In this document: one piece after another, positions 38,350 through 49,221 of the stretch
Numbering within the stretch: position 1 is the stretch's first letter
Layout of the letters: the number at the start of each line of letters is the position of its first letter
Assembly: GCA_018710845.1 (NCBI GenBank)
Contig: DVJB01000039.1
Coordinates: 1-64,000 of the forward strand
Direction: 5' to 3'
Length of the DNA: 64,000 nt
Source of the DNA: Candidatus Onthomonas avicola
GTDB lineage: Bacteria > Bacillota > Clostridia > Oscillospirales > Oscillospiraceae
Position numbers and translations under genes: made by a program
The notes under the pieces: generated by a model
Seen by the model: only the letters and a program-made list of their open reading frames with translations
Databases searched by the model: none
What the model was told of the DNA's origin: nothing

Positions 38350-40920
38350 TTACACGGCGACGAGAGAGATCTTCCCGTCCAGCACCGTGGCGCTCAGATG
38401 GGTGATCTGGCGGTCGTAGTGCTCGATCAGCTCGAGGGCGATGGTGTCCTCCAGTTCGCGCTGGATCAGGCGGCGCAGGTTGCGCGCGCCATAGGTCAGC
38501 GAATAGGACTTTTGGGTCAGGTAATCCACCAGCGCGTCGTCCCAAGTGAAGTCGATCCCCTTCTCCTGGAGGGACTGGCGCAGCTCGCGCAGCATGATGC
38601 CGGTGATGCCCTTGAAGTTCTCCTCGCTGAGGTGGTTGAAGTAGACAATCTCATCCACACGGTTGAGAAATTCCGGGCGGAGGAAGGACTGCAGCGCCTT
38701 GAGGGCGCGGTCCTTATCCTGCTCGTCGGCGGTACGGCCGAAGCCGACGCTGCCGTTCTTGCTCGCGCTGCCGGCGTTGGAGGTCATGACAATAATGGTA
38801 TTTTCAAAGTTGACCTTCCGTCCGTGCGCGTCGGTGATATGGCCGTCGTCCAGAATCTGCAGCAGGATATTGAGCACGTCGGGGTGCGCCTTTTCGATCT
38901 CGTCAAAGAGGATGACGGAGTAGGGCTTGCGGCGGATCTTCTCCGTCAGCTGGCCCGCCTCGTCATAGCCGACATAGCCGGGAGGAGAGCCGACGATCCG
39001 GGAGACGGAGTGCTTCTCCATAAACTCGGACATGTCCAGGCGGATGAGGGACTCGGGACTGTTGAACAGGTCCTGCGCCAGCTGCTTGACCAGCTCGGTC
39101 TTGCCGACGCCGGTGGAGCCGACGAAGATAAAGGACACCGGCTTGTGCTTGGGCGAGATGCCGACGCGGTTGCGGCGGATCGCTCGGGTGACGGCGTCCA
39201 CCGCCTCGTCCTGGCCGATGATGTGCTCCTTCAGGCGCTCATCCAGCTTGCTCAGGCGGGAGAACTCCTCCTCCTGGATACGGCTGGCGGGGATGCCGGT
39301 CCACAGCTCGATCACGCGGGCCAGATTCTCCAGCTCCAGCTGCGGGCGGCCAGCCGCCTCGAGCGTCTTCTGCTCGGCGTCAAGCTGCAGCTCGGTGCTG
39401 CGCAGGTAGGCGATGCGCTCATAGGCGCGGTTGTCCTCCGGAGCGTTCTGGATCTCCATCCGCTCTTGGCGCAGCTGGTCGATCTGGTGGCGCAGCTCCT
39501 CGCTCTGCCGGTCCATGCGGGCCAGACGGTCCTGCTTCTGGACAGGGTCCATCTCGCTGTTGTTCTGCAGGCTGGCGCGCTCACTGTTCAGGTTGCCCAG
39601 CTGTTGGCGGCAGCGAGACTGTTTCTGCTCGTTCTCCTTCAGGCGGCCGGAGCGCTGGGCACTCTGCTGGTCCTGGGAGGCGAGAATCAGTTCCCGCTCC
39701 TTGGCCAGGTCCGCGCGCTCCTTGTCAATGGCGGCCAGGCGGGCCAAATTCTTGTTGTGCAGGTTGACGTCAGAGCAGGCCTCGTCGATCAGATCGATCG
39801 CCTTGTCCGGCAGGTAGCGGTCAGTGATATAGCGCTCTGAGAGCAGCACCGCCTGGCGAAGCATCGCGCGGGGGATCTCCACCTGATGGTAGCCCTCATA
39901 GTAGTGAGCGATTCCCTCGAGGATGCGCACGGAGTCGTCCACCGAGGGCTCTGGCACATTGACCGGCTGGAACCGGCGCTCCAGCGCGGCGTCCTTTTCG
40001 ATATACTTGCGGTATTCGTTATAGGTGGTCGCGCCGATCACCTGGATCTCCCCGCGGCTGAGGGCCGGCTTGAGGATATTGGCCGCGTTCATCGACCCCT
40101 CCGCGTCGCCCGCGCCGACGATGTTATGGACCTCGTCAATGACGAGAATGATATTGCCGATCTTCTTGACCTCTTCGATCAGGCCCTTCATCCGGCTCTC
40201 AAACTGCCCGCGGAACTGGGTGCCGGCGACCAGGGCCGTCAGGTCCAGGAGGTAGACCTCCTTGTCCGCCAGCTTATAGGGCACATGACCGGAGGCAATG
40301 CGCATGGCGAGCCCCTCCGCAATCGCCGTCTTGCCCACGCCGGGCTCACCGATCAGGCAGGGGTTGTTCTTCTGCCGGCGGTTGAGGATCTGCATCACAC
40401 GGGCGATCTCCTCGTCGCGGCCGATCACCTCGTCCAGCTTGCCCTCCCGGGCGCGCCGGGTGAGGGAGATGCAGTAGTTCTCCAAGAATTTTCGCTTGGG
40501 GGCTTTTCCGTTCTGGCGGGTCTCCTGGCTGCTGTTTTCCCGGCCGCCCTCGCTGCGGGAGGGAGAGTTCTCCTCCCGCGGCTGCTGGTTCGAGCCAAAA
40601 AGGCGGTTGAGGAAGGGGAAGGTTGCGGTCTTTCCGTCCTCCTCCGTGTCATCCTCGTCCTCGGTATTCAGATTCTGGTTTTCCATCATGGCCTCCATGG
40701 CCTCCGGGCCGCCAAAGGCGGACATCATATCATTGTTGAGATTGTCGAGGTCATCCTCCGTGATGCCCATCTTCTTGAGCAGGTCGTCTACCGGCTTGAT
40801 CCCCATCGCGCTGGCGCACTTGAGGCAGTAGCCCTCATTTTTTGTCTCGCCGTTCTCCATCCTGGTCAGGAAGATGACGGCCATGTTTTTATGACACTTT
40901 GAACACAGTACTGGCTGCAT
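38350..40920 (-). CDS. ClpE-like AAA+ ATPase with N-terminal zinc finger and long coiled-coil middle domain
   Basis: N-terminal CSKCHKN...CLKCAS; Walker [10 protein letters not shown] and [28 protein letters not shown] loop NGSVGFGRT. Confidence 0.92.
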   Translation of the reverse strand: MQPVLCSKCHKNMAVIFLTRMENGETKNEGYCLKCASAMGIKPVDDLLKKMGITEDDLDNLNNDMMSAFGGPEAMEAMMENQNLNTEDEDDTEEDGKTATFPFLNRLFGSNQQPREENSPSRSEGGRENSSQETRQNGKAPKRKFLENYCISLTRRAREGKLDEVIGRDEEIARVMQILNRRQKNNPCLIGEPGVGKTAIAEGLAMRIASGHVPYKLADKEVYLLDLTALVAGTQFRGQFESRMKGLIEEVKKIGNIILVIDEVHNIVGAGDAEGSMNAANILKPALSRGEIQVIGATTYNEYRKYIEKDAALERRFQPVNVPEPSVDDSVRILEGIAHYYEGYHQVEIPRAMLRQAVLLSERYITDRYLPDKAIDLIDEACSDVNLHNKNLARLAAIDKERADLAKERELILASQDQQSAQRSGRLKENEQKQSRCRQQLGNLNSERASLQNNSEMDPVQKQDRLARMDRQSEELRHQIDQLRQERMEIQNAPEDNRAYERIAYLRSTELQLDAEQKTLEAAGRPQLELENLARVIELWTGIPASRIQEEEFSRLSKLDERLKEHIIGQDEAVDAVTRAIRRNRVGISPKHKPVSFIFVGSTGVGKTELVKQLAQDLFNSPESLIRLDMSEFMEKHSVSRIVGSPPGYVGYDEAGQLTEKIRRKPYSVILFDEIEKAHPDVLNILLQILDDGHITDAHGRKVNFENTIIVMTSNAGSASKNGSVGFGRTADEQDKDRALKALQSFLRPEFLNRVDEIVYFNHLSEENFKGITGIMLRELRQSLQEKGIDFTWDDALVDYLTQKSYSLTYGARNLRRLIQRELEDTIALELIEHYDRQITHLSATVLDGKISLVAV

Positions 40921-41052
40921 ATATAGTTCTCCTTAAACGGACCGCTGCGCGGTCCTCTCCGATTTCACGGCAATACTACCACGAAATTGTGAACAAATCT
41001 TAGCGGCCGCAAATATTTTTACAGGAAAATGCTGCTTCGGGCACGGCTGACG

Positions 41053-41736
41053 CTATACGCCCGCCGGACGGATGGCAGCAAACAGGCTCAACAGCGCACT
41101 GCTCTGTACACTGTCCTGGCCGATCAGTCCGGTGCCGACAGCCAGCGAGCAGAGCACAGCCAGCACGATCACGCCCTTGATCAGGCCGCAGACGCCGCCG
41201 AGCGTCTTGTTCAGAAAGCGCAGTCCGGGCAGCGCCGCGGCCAGATTGAGCACCCCCGTCAGCAGGCGGCCCAAGAGCATAATGACGAAGAAGGCGATCA
41301 GATAGACCACCAGCCACGCCGCCGACTGCGCCAGCGCCGCTGAGATGGCGGCGCCGATGCTCTCCACGCTGTTGCCGACGGTCTCCGAGACAGCGCCGGC
41401 AAAGTGCTGGTAGAAGTCCGACTGGACCATCTGACCCAGCAGGCCATCCTCGCCGAGCAAAGGCGCCAGGTCAATCACTTCCTGTCCGGCGCCGGCGGAC
41501 GGCAGCGTGTCAGTCTCGCCCAGCGTCTCCTCCAGCCGGAGCTGGACGCTGCTCTCAAAGGCGGGCTGGAACATCTGCGCCACGGTGGGCGAGAGGGCAT
41601 CGGCGGCCACCTGCGCGCCGATCAGAGCAACAATCGCCGTCACCAGTCCGCAGACGGTCAGGATCATGCCTCGCCGGACGCCGGAAAGGACAAAGAGCAC
41701 CAGGGCAACCAGAATAATGATGTCAAACAGATTCAT
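41053..41736 (-). CDS. CvpA family membrane protein
   Basis: NLFDIIILVALVLFVLSGVRRGMILTVCGLV; LLGRLLTGVLNLAAALPGLRFLNKTLGGVCGLIKGV. Confidence 0.88.
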   Translation of the reverse strand: MNLFDIIILVALVLFVLSGVRRGMILTVCGLVTAIVALIGAQVAADALSPTVAQMFQPAFESSVQLRLEETLGETDTLPSAGAGQEVIDLAPLLGEDGLLGQMVQSDFYQHFAGAVSETVGNSVESIGAAISAALAQSAAWLVVYLIAFFVIMLLGRLLTGVLNLAAALPGLRFLNKTLGGVCGLIKGVIVLAVLCSLAVGTGLIGQDSVQSSALLSLFAAIRPAGV

Positions 41737-41772
41737 AGCACAGGACCTCTTTTCAGGCGTAGACCCGCCGGC

Positions 41773-42963
41773 TCAGGGCAGATAGACGCGCGCCGTCTCC
41801 TCCATCACGAGGAAGGCCGAGCCGTCGCTGCGCACAAGCGCCTGCCGGATACCGTCGGTATTTTCCAATACGGCATATTCTTCCAGATCACTGGTGTAGA
41901 TGGTGAGTGCACTGCTGGTGAGCACGGCGATATACCGCCCCGCCGCGGTGACGGAGAGCACCTCCTCCGTTACCTCCAGCGTCCCGGTCACCTGCCCCTG
42001 CCCGTCAATGACGAAGAGCTGACCGACGGCCGAGGCGCTCGAGCGGCTGAGATACTCCACCGCAAAGCCCTCCCCCTGCAGCGAATAGGCCTGCAGATAG
42101 AGCGAGGACTCGCTCCAGCTGGCCAGCTCCTGGCACTGCGCGTCGAGCAGTCGCATCCCGCGCCGCTCTTGCAGCCAGACGCCGTCGCCGTCCCAGCGCA
42201 GGTCAAGCGGCAGAGTCCCGTTGAAGGAGGCGGAGGCGGTCTCCGTCCCGTCCGCGCAGCTGTAGACCGTCACGGCGCTGGTAAAATCCGCTCCCTCCTG
42301 TCCAATCGTCACCACGGCGAGGGACCGGTTGTCCGGCGAGACCGCAGCGTCATAGACAAAGCGGGAGGAGATGTTTTCCGTCACCACCGGTTCTTGGGCG
42401 GCGTCGTAGACCGTCACAGCGCCCTTATAGCCCGAGGCCTGCTCCACCACAGCCAGCCAGCCGGCGTCATTCACCCGGGCGGAGAGAATCGCCAAGTCAG
42501 ACTGCGTCTCATAATGCCAGAGCAGTTCCCGCGCCGAGAAGAGATAGAGGTCCCCCCCACCGGAATCGTAGAGAACGGCGTAGCTGCCGGCCGTCTGCGC
42601 CACCGGCTCGCTGAGGCTGAGTGTCAGGTCCTCATAGACCGAGCCGCTGCCGGAATAGATCTGGGCGGTGTTGCTGCTGTACGCCAACAGGTTATCCCCC
42701 AGCGCGGCATAGCGTCCGCCGGTATAGCGGTCGATGAAGAAGTCAGCTCCCTGGCCGTCCTCGCTGCGCTCCAGGGCGTAGTAGGTCAGATAGCGCGCGA
42801 GCGCGTCCAGATTGATCTTGTCCCGGTGCAGGACCAGCAGGACGCCCGCCGCCACCAGCAGCAGACTGAGCACCACGGTGAGCACCCGCAGCAGGATGCG
42901 CAGCGGCGCGGGCGCCCGCCGCTTCTCCGTTCGGGATTTGAATGTGGTCTTTTTTTCAGACAT
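41773..42963 (-). CDS. DUF5711-like membrane-anchored beta-propeller protein
   Basis: N-terminal TM then repeats of about 40 aa such as YAVLYDSGGGDLYLFSARELLWHYETQSD. Confidence 0.7.
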   Translation of the reverse strand: MSEKKTTFKSRTEKRRAPAPLRILLRVLTVVLSLLLVAAGVLLVLHRDKINLDALARYLTYYALERSEDGQGADFFIDRYTGGRYAALGDNLLAYSSNTAQIYSGSGSVYEDLTLSLSEPVAQTAGSYAVLYDSGGGDLYLFSARELLWHYETQSDLAILSARVNDAGWLAVVEQASGYKGAVTVYDAAQEPVVTENISSRFVYDAAVSPDNRSLAVVTIGQEGADFTSAVTVYSCADGTETASASFNGTLPLDLRWDGDGVWLQERRGMRLLDAQCQELASWSESSLYLQAYSLQGEGFAVEYLSRSSASAVGQLFVIDGQGQVTGTLEVTEEVLSVTAAGRYIAVLTSSALTIYTSDLEEYAVLENTDGIRQALVRSDGSAFLVMEETARVYLP

Positions 42964-42967
42964 GCAC

Positions 42968-43762
42968 TCACTCCTCCGGATCGGTATCCAAACCTACCGG
43001 CTCACGGTACCAGAGTTTGGTCATATACAGCCCGCCGGGCGGCACGGTGGGGCCGGCCTCCACGCGGTTACCGCGGCGGAGGATCTCGCCGATCTCCTCC
43101 GGCGTCAGTTTGCCCTCGGCCGCGTAGAGCACGGTGCCCACCATAATGCGGACCATATTATAGAGAAAGCCGTTGGCGCACACACGCAGAGTGATCAGGT
43201 CGCCCGAGCGCTCCACGTCAAAGTAGTACACGGTGCGGACCGTGGAGCGGACATTGGTCCCCACGTCGCGCACGGCGGCAAAGTCATGTGTGCCGACAAA
43301 GGCGGCGGCCGCGCGGGCCATCACCGCCTCGTCCAGGCGTTTGGGGTAAAAATACGCCCGGTTTACAAAAAAGGCGTTGCGGATCCTGGAGTTATAGACC
43401 TGATAGGTGTACTCCTTTTTCAGGCAGGAGCCGATGGCGTTAAACCCCTCCGACACCTCGCGCGCGGAGACCACTACGATGTCCTCCGGCAGCCGGGCGT
43501 TAAAGGCCAGCGGCATCCGCTCGCAGGGGATGGTGGAGACCGTGCGGAAGTTGGCGATATAGACCCGCGCGTGCACCCCCGCGTCCGTCCGCCCGGCACC
43601 GGTAAAGCGGACCGGATGTCCCACCACCTTGCCCACCGCCTGCTCCAATGTCTCCTGGACGGTGGCGGCATTCTTCTGTATCTGCCAGCCGTGGTAGGCG
43701 GTGCCGACGTACATCAATTGCAGGGCGATATTGCGCGCCGGGCGCTCCCCAGCGGCGCTCAC
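42968..43762 (-). CDS. truA: tRNA pseudouridine synthase A
   Basis: YVGTAYHGWQIQKN, GRTDAGVHARVYIANF, GFLYNMVRIMVGTVL; GTG start. Confidence 0.95.
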   Translation of the reverse strand: MSAAGERPARNIALQLMYVGTAYHGWQIQKNAATVQETLEQAVGKVVGHPVRFTGAGRTDAGVHARVYIANFRTVSTIPCERMPLAFNARLPEDIVVVSAREVSEGFNAIGSCLKKEYTYQVYNSRIRNAFFVNRAYFYPKRLDEAVMARAAAAFVGTHDFAAVRDVGTNVRSTVRTVYYFDVERSGDLITLRVCANGFLYNMVRIMVGTVLYAAEGKLTPEEIGEILRRGNRVEAGPTVPPGGLYMTKLWYREPVGLDTDPEE

Positions 43763-44568
43763 AGCCCAAACCCCAGCGCGAGCACGGACACCGCCACGAG
43801 CAGGCCCCCGCCGATGGCGAAGGTGACGGCGTCGATCCGGGCATAGGCGAGCTGGCGCATCCGGGTGCGGCCCTCGCCGCCGTGGTAGCAGCGGCACTCC
43901 ATCGCAGTCGCCAGCTCATCAGCCCGGCGGAAGGCGGAGACAAAGAGGGGGACCAGCAGCGGCACGAGCGCCTTGGCCTTCTGGATCAGGTTGCCGGAGT
44001 CAAAGTCCGCGCCGCGCGCCTTTTGGGCATTCATAATCTTGTCCGTCTCCTCGATCAGGGTGGGAATGGAGCGCAGGGCGATGGACATCATCATTGCCAG
44101 TTCGTGCACCGGCGCGTGCAGCCGCTTGAGCGGGCTGAGCAGGCTCTCCAGCCCATCGGTGAGCAGGATGGGCGAGGTGGTATACGTCATCAGGAAGGTG
44201 CCGGTGATGAGCATCATAATGCGCACAACCATGAAGAAGGCGGTACGGATGCCCCCCGTGGTGATATGCAGAAAGCCCCACTCCCACAGCAGCGTCCCGG
44301 TGCTGTTATAAAACAGGTTGAGCACACCGGTGAAGATAAGGATGAAGAGCACTGGCTTCATCCCGCGCAGCACCGCCTTGGCCCCCACCTTGGACAGGCG
44401 GACGGACACGACCAGAAAAAGGAACAGCAGGCCGTAGCTGACAAAGTTCTGCGCGATGAAAAGCGCGGCGATATAGACGATGACCATCAGGATCTTGGTG
44501 CGCGGGTCCAGACGGTGGACCACGGTATCACCCGGGAAATACTGTCCGAGCGTGATATCTCTGAGCAC
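43759..44568 (-). CDS. ecfT: Energy-coupling factor transporter transmembrane protein
   Basis: LGQYFPGDTVVHRLDPRTKI; C-terminal ARG motifs. Confidence 0.94.
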   Translation of the reverse strand: MLRDITLGQYFPGDTVVHRLDPRTKILMVIVYIAALFIAQNFVSYGLLFLFLVVSVRLSKVGAKAVLRGMKPVLFILIFTGVLNLFYNSTGTLLWEWGFLHITTGGIRTAFFMVVRIMMLITGTFLMTYTTSPILLTDGLESLLSPLKRLHAPVHELAMMMSIALRSIPTLIEETDKIMNAQKARGADFDSGNLIQKAKALVPLLVPLFVSAFRRADELATAMECRCYHGGEGRTRMRQLAYARIDAVTFAIGGGLLVAVSVLALGFGL

Positions 44569-45435
44569 TCAGACCGCCCCCTTTCGCGCCAGCGCCACGA
44601 GGGCATCCCTGGCCTCGTCCATGGTGTAGACGCAGTCGTCCTGGATCGGCAGACCGAGCTCCTTCAGGCGCTGAAAGACCTGCGTCACCTGCGGCACGCC
44701 CAGCCCCATCTTCCGCAGCTCGGCGCTGTGGGCGAAGACCTCCCGCGGCGTTCCGGTGAAGGGCAGGCGGCCGTCGTTGACGACGACAATCCGGTCCACC
44801 GAGCGCGCAATCTCCTCCATCGAGTGGGAGACGAGGATGATGGTGGAGTTGTTGGACTCGTGGTAGGCGCGGATGTTGGCCAAAATCGCGTCCCGGCCCG
44901 TCGGGTCCAGTCCGGCGGTCGGCTCGTCCAGGATGAGCACCTCCGGCTCCATCGCGATGACGCCCGCGATGGCGACCCGGCGCTTCTGCCCGCCGGAGAG
45001 CTCAAAGGGCGACTTTTTCAGGTGCCGCTCCTGCAGGCCGACAAACTGCGCCGCCTGGCGGACACGCCGGTCGATCTCCTCCTCCGGGAGCTTCATATTC
45101 GTCGGGCCAAAGGCGATGTCGCGGTAGACCGTCTCTTCAAAGAGCTGGTACTCCGGGTACTGGAAGACCAGCCCGACGTGAAACTTCGCCTCGCGCACGC
45201 TCTGCTTGCTCTCCCAGATGTCCCGGCCGCGCAGGAGCACCTGGCCGGAGGTGGGCTTGAGCAGGCCGTTGAGGTGCTGGATCAGGGTGGATTTGCCCGA
45301 GCCGGTGTGCCCGATGATGCCGAGATACTCCCCCGGCCAGGCCTGAAAATTGACCTCATGCAACGCCTCATACTCAAAGGGCGTGCCCACGCTGTAGGTG
45401 CAGCTGAGGTCTCTTGTCTCTAAAATCGGTTCCAA
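44569..45435 (-). CDS. ecfA2: Energy-coupling factor ATPase
   Basis: GHTGSGKSTLIQHLNGLLKPTSG, FQYPEYQLFEETV, LSGGQKRRVAIAGV. Confidence 0.94.
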   Translation of the reverse strand: MEPILETRDLSCTYSVGTPFEYEALHEVNFQAWPGEYLGIIGHTGSGKSTLIQHLNGLLKPTSGQVLLRGRDIWESKQSVREAKFHVGLVFQYPEYQLFEETVYRDIAFGPTNMKLPEEEIDRRVRQAAQFVGLQERHLKKSPFELSGGQKRRVAIAGVIAMEPEVLILDEPTAGLDPTGRDAILANIRAYHESNNSTIILVSHSMEEIARSVDRIVVVNDGRLPFTGTPREVFAHSAELRKMGLGVPQVTQVFQRLKELGLPIQDDCVYTMDEARDALVALARKGAV

Positions 45436-45508
45436 ATAATACTCCTCGCTTTTCCGGTACCGCTCCCCGGTCGGGATGCAGTCCTCTTTGGGGCGGGTGG
45501 TTCTCTTC

Positions 45509-46363
45509 TCAATGCGCCTGTAAGGCGTGGCAGATCGCCTGGGCGCACTCCTCGACGGACAGGGCGTCCAGCGGCACGTCCACCCCGGCCTGGCGGAGCT
45601 GATAGAGCAGCCCCACTGTGTCCGGCACGGTCAGCCCCAGCGCGCCCAGGCGCTCCACCTGCTGGAAGACCTCGCGCGGCGGGCCGTCGGCGACGATCTT
45701 GCCGTGGTCCATCACGACCAGACGGCCGGCCTGCGCGGCCTCATCCATGTGATGGGTGATGAGCACGACGGTGACGCCGCGCTCCCGGTTGAGGCGGACG
45801 ATGGTCCGCATCACGTCCTCGCGCCCGATGGGGTCAAGCATGGCGGTCGGCTCGTCCAGGACGATGCAGCGCGGCTGCATCGCGATGACGCCCGCGATGG
45901 CCACGCGCTGCTTCTGGCCGCCGGAGAGGCGGTGCGGAGCGTGCTTGGCATACTTCTGCATCCCGACGAGGGCGAGGGCCTGGTCGACGCGCCGCCGGAT
46001 CTCCTCCGGCGGGACGCCCAAATTCTCTGGGGCGAAGGCGACGTCCTCCTCCACTACGTTGGCGACGATCTGGTTATCCGGATTCTGAAAGACCATGCCG
46101 ACGGTGCGGCGGATGTCCAGCAGGCGGTTGTCGTCGGCAGTGTCGATGCCGTCGACGTAGACCGCGCCGCCGCTGGGTAGGAAGATGGCGTTCATATGCT
46201 TGGCCAGCGTGCTTTTGCCCGAGCCGTTATGCCCCAGAATGGCCACAAAGCTGCCCGGGACGACGTCCAGCGTCACGCCGTCGAGCACCAGCGGCGCGTC
46301 CTTGGGAGCGTCCGGATAGGTGAAGGTGACATTTTTTATCTCAATCAGATCGGTGTGCTTCAA
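45509..46363 (-). CDS. ecfA1: Energy-coupling factor ATPase
   Basis: GHNGSGKSTLAKHMNAIFLPSGG, FQNPDNQIVANVVEEDVAFAPENLG. Confidence 0.94.
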   Translation of the reverse strand: MKHTDLIEIKNVTFTYPDAPKDAPLVLDGVTLDVVPGSFVAILGHNGSGKSTLAKHMNAIFLPSGGAVYVDGIDTADDNRLLDIRRTVGMVFQNPDNQIVANVVEEDVAFAPENLGVPPEEIRRRVDQALALVGMQKYAKHAPHRLSGGQKQRVAIAGVIAMQPRCIVLDEPTAMLDPIGREDVMRTIVRLNRERGVTVVLITHHMDEAAQAGRLVVMDHGKIVADGPPREVFQQVERLGALGLTVPDTVGLLYQLRQAGVDVPLDALSVEECAQAICHALQAH

Positions 46364-46390
46364 TTTGGTCTCCCCTTCTCTTGCGCGCCG

Positions 46391-47257
46391 TCAGCGCGGG
46401 GCAATCCAGCGGCCGGTCGAGCCGCAGGGCAGCGCCAGGCCGCTCTCTGTCACCGGCAGGCCGAGCTCGTCGCACTCTGCGTGCCCGCCGCGCGGCTTTG
46501 TCAGCAGGGTGTCGAGCAGGTAGCGCAGGACGGATGGGGCCAGACCGGTGGTATAGGAGTTGATGAGGAAAAACAGTGGCCGGTCGCTGAGCACCTGCAC
46601 CACCAGCTCGAGGAAGGGGTACAGATTGTCCTCCAGCTTCCAGACCTCGCCGGAGGGGCCGCGCCCGTAGGAGGGCGGATCCATGATGACAGCGTCATAG
46701 CGCCGGCCGCGGCGGATCTCCCGCTCGACAAACTTGGCGCAGTCGTCCACGATCCAGCGGATGGGAGCCTTCTCCAAGCCGGAGAGGCGGGCGTTCTCCC
46801 GCGCCCAGGCGACCATGCCGCGCGCGGCATCCACATGGCACACGCTCGCGCCCGCCGAGGCGCAGGCCACCGTCGCCCCGCCGGTATAGGCAAAGAGGTT
46901 GAGCACCTGCACCGGACGGCCCGCCGCGCGAATCTGTGCACGGGCAAAATCCCAATTGACCGCCTGCTCCGGGAACAGGCCGGTGTGCTTGAAGTTCATC
47001 GCGCCGATGCGGAAGGTGAGGTCGTCGTAACGAATCTGCCAGTGCTCGGGCATACTCCCCTTCTCCCAGTGGCCGCCGCCCGTCCTGGAGCGGCTGTAGC
47101 GGCCGTCCGGGCGTCTCCACTCCCGGCGGCGGCGCGGCGTATTCCAAATCGCCTGCGGGTCGGGGCGGATCAGGGTGGTCTTCCCCCAGCGCTCCAGCTT
47201 CTCCCCCGCGCCGCAGTCGATCAATTCATAGTCTGTCCAGCGGTCCGCAATCCACAT
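46391..47257 (-). CDS. Class I SAM-dependent methyltransferase, RlmI/YccW-like
   Basis: VLNLFAYTGGATVACASAGASVCHVDAARGMVAWARENA, VIMDPPSYGRGPSGE. Confidence 0.88.
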   Translation of the reverse strand: MWIADRWTDYELIDCGAGEKLERWGKTTLIRPDPQAIWNTPRRRREWRRPDGRYSRSRTGGGHWEKGSMPEHWQIRYDDLTFRIGAMNFKHTGLFPEQAVNWDFARAQIRAAGRPVQVLNLFAYTGGATVACASAGASVCHVDAARGMVAWARENARLSGLEKAPIRWIVDDCAKFVEREIRRGRRYDAVIMDPPSYGRGPSGEVWKLEDNLYPFLELVVQVLSDRPLFFLINSYTTGLAPSVLRYLLDTLLTKPRGGHAECDELGLPVTESGLALPCGSTGRWIAPR

Positions 47258-47487
47258 GCCTGTCCCTTTCCCACCGGCGCGCCGCAAACCGGCGGCGCCG
47301 TGTGACATCCGGCACGCGGGCCGGCTCCATTGTTCAGTACCGCTTATTTTAACATTTTACCGCCGCGGCCGTCAATGTATGAAGTGTGAATTCCCACGCC
47401 CGGGCGCCGCTCCGCTCGTCTAAATTGCCGGGCAGGACAGGCATCTCCGGTTTTTCCCCGGCTGCGCGGCGGAAAATGTCAGGCAGA

Positions 47488-47531
47488 CGTAAGGCGCGCT
47501 TCATCCGCCCGTAAGGGACAGGGAGTATTCT
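47488..47531 (+). promoter_or_regulatory. Putative activator-dependent promoter of the ABC operon
   Basis: CGTAAGG at 47488-47494 and 47510-47516 (22-bp period), TATTCT at 47526-47531, no recognisable -35. Confidence 0.4.
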
Positions 47532-47557
47532 CTCACCTGTAAAGGAGGTCATCGCCT

Positions 47558-48472
47558 ATGAACGTCATTGAAACCCACGGTCTGTGCAAGCGCTATGGAG
47601 ACAAGCTGCGCGTGGATCACCTGAATCTCTCCGTCCCGGAGGGGACCATCTACGGCTTTCTCGGGCCAAACGGGGCAGGGAAATCCACCACGCTGAAGAT
47701 GATCCTCGGCCTGGCACGGCCCACCGCCGGGGAGATCACCGTCTTTGGCCAGACGGTCAACCGGCAAAACCGCATCGCCATCCTCCGCCAGGTGGGCAGC
47801 CTGATCGAGAGCCCGAGCTATTACGGACATCTGACCGGGGAGGAAAACCTGCGCATTGTGCAGACGCTGCGAGGCGTCTCCCCCAAGGATGTGCGCCGGG
47901 TGCTGCAGATCGTCCGTCTGGACGGCCAGCGGGAGAAAAAGGTGGCGCATTACTCCCTCGGCATGAAGCAGCGGCTGGGTCTGGCCGCCGCGCTGCTCGG
48001 CTTTCCGGAGCTGCTGATCCTCGACGAGCCGACCAACGGTCTGGACCCGGCCGGCATCCAGGAGATGCGGGAGCTGATCCTCACCCTTCCGCAGCAGTTC
48101 GGGATGACGGTGGTCGTCTCCAGCCATCTGCTCAGCGAGATTGACCAGATTGCCGGAACGGTGGGCATCATCCGGGAGGGGCAGCTGGTCTTTCAGGACA
48201 GCCTGTCGGCCCTGCACGCGCACAGCCGGCCGAGCCTGGCCCTGCGCACCACCGACAACGCCGCGGCTGCGGAGCTGCTCTCGCGCAGCGGCCTCTCCTG
48301 CCGGCAGGAAGCGGGATATCTCACGCTCCCCCTGCTCTCCGACGCCTCCGCCGCGCAGCTGAGTCAGCTGCTGGCCGCGCACCAACTCGGGCTCCTCCGG
48401 CTGGAGGAGCGGCAGCGGAGCCTGGAGGACATCTTCCTGGCCCTCACCGGCGGCAAGGAGGGGAGCTTATGA
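47558..48472 (+). CDS. Bacitracin/lantibiotic-immunity-type ABC ATPase (BcrA/LanF-like)
   Basis: GPNGAGKSTTLKMILGL, HYSLGMKQRLGLAAALLGFPELLILDEPTNGLDPAGIQEMR. Confidence 0.9.
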   Translation: MNVIETHGLCKRYGDKLRVDHLNLSVPEGTIYGFLGPNGAGKSTTLKMILGLARPTAGEITVFGQTVNRQNRIAILRQVGSLIESPSYYGHLTGEENLRIVQTLRGVSPKDVRRVLQIVRLDGQREKKVAHYSLGMKQRLGLAAALLGFPELLILDEPTNGLDPAGIQEMRELILTLPQQFGMTVVVSSHLLSEIDQIAGTVGIIREGQLVFQDSLSALHAHSRPSLALRTTDNAAAAELLSRSGLSCRQEAGYLTLPLLSDASAAQLSQLLAAHQLGLLRLEERQRSLEDIFLALTGGKEGSL

Positions 48473-49218
48473 GACTGATTGGCATGGAGTTTTTCAAGTG
48501 CCGCCGCCGGCAGGTGCCGCTGATCTGCCTGGCCCTGATCGCGGCGCAGCTCCTGTGGATGGGCGTGTCCATCTCCCGGATGGAGCTGGAGGAGATGAGC
48601 GATGGGTGGATGCTCCTGCTGCACTCCCTGACGGTGATCGACGCGGTGATGCTGCCGCTGACCGTCGCCGCCATCGCCAGCCGGAGCTGCGAGCTGGAGC
48701 ACCGGGGGCACACCCTCAAGCTGCTGGAGACGGTGCGCACGCCGGGCGCACTCTTTGACGCGAAGCTGGCCTGGGGCGCGGTGTGGATCGCGCTCCTCCT
48801 GCTCGGGCGGGAGATCGTGCTGACGGTCTACTGTCTGTGCACCGGCTTCCCGCTGTCCGTCCCATGGGGGCGGCTGGCGCTGCATCTGTTCTTCAGCTTT
48901 GCCGTATCGCTGACCATCTACGTCCTGCAAGAGAGCCTCTCCCTGCTCTTTGCCAACCAGGCCGTCGCCCTCGTCGCCGGCATTTTCGGCAGCTTTGTGG
49001 GACTGTTCACCCTGTTCTTCTCACCGGCGGTGCAGCGGCTGGTGCTCTGGAGCTACTACGGCGTGCTGGCGCTGACTGTGCAGGACTGGAACGCGGCCAC
49101 CCGCGTCACCCACTTCTATTGGCTGGAGCCGAACTGGCCCGGACTGGGGCTGCTGGCCGTCTGGTTTCTCCTGCTGTTGGCGGTGGGGCGGTCCCTCTTC
49201 GTGCGAAAGGAGGTCTGA
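48469..49218 (+). CDS. ABC permease, LanE-like
   Basis: Six hydrophobic segments, MEFFKCRRRQVPLICLALIAAQLLW; coupled to upstream ATPase by ATGA overlap. Confidence 0.82.
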   Translation: MRLIGMEFFKCRRRQVPLICLALIAAQLLWMGVSISRMELEEMSDGWMLLLHSLTVIDAVMLPLTVAAIASRSCELEHRGHTLKLLETVRTPGALFDAKLAWGAVWIALLLLGREIVLTVYCLCTGFPLSVPWGRLALHLFFSFAVSLTIYVLQESLSLLFANQAVALVAGIFGSFVGLFTLFFSPAVQRLVLWSYYGVLALTVQDWNAATRVTHFYWLEPNWPGLGLLAVWFLLLLAVGRSLFVRKEV

Positions 49219-49221
49219 GAC

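Noticed and set aside
37300-39840. 846-aa plus-strand ORF antisense to rnz and the clp gene
   Set aside because: Same mirror-frame artefact; it crosses the rnz/clp intergenic terminator.
40939-40955. GGACCGC-TGC-GCGGTCC hairpin in the clp leader as a CtsR or CIRCE operator
   Set aside because: Does not match the CtsR heptad repeat or the CIRCE inverted repeat; likely an ordinary leader hairpin.
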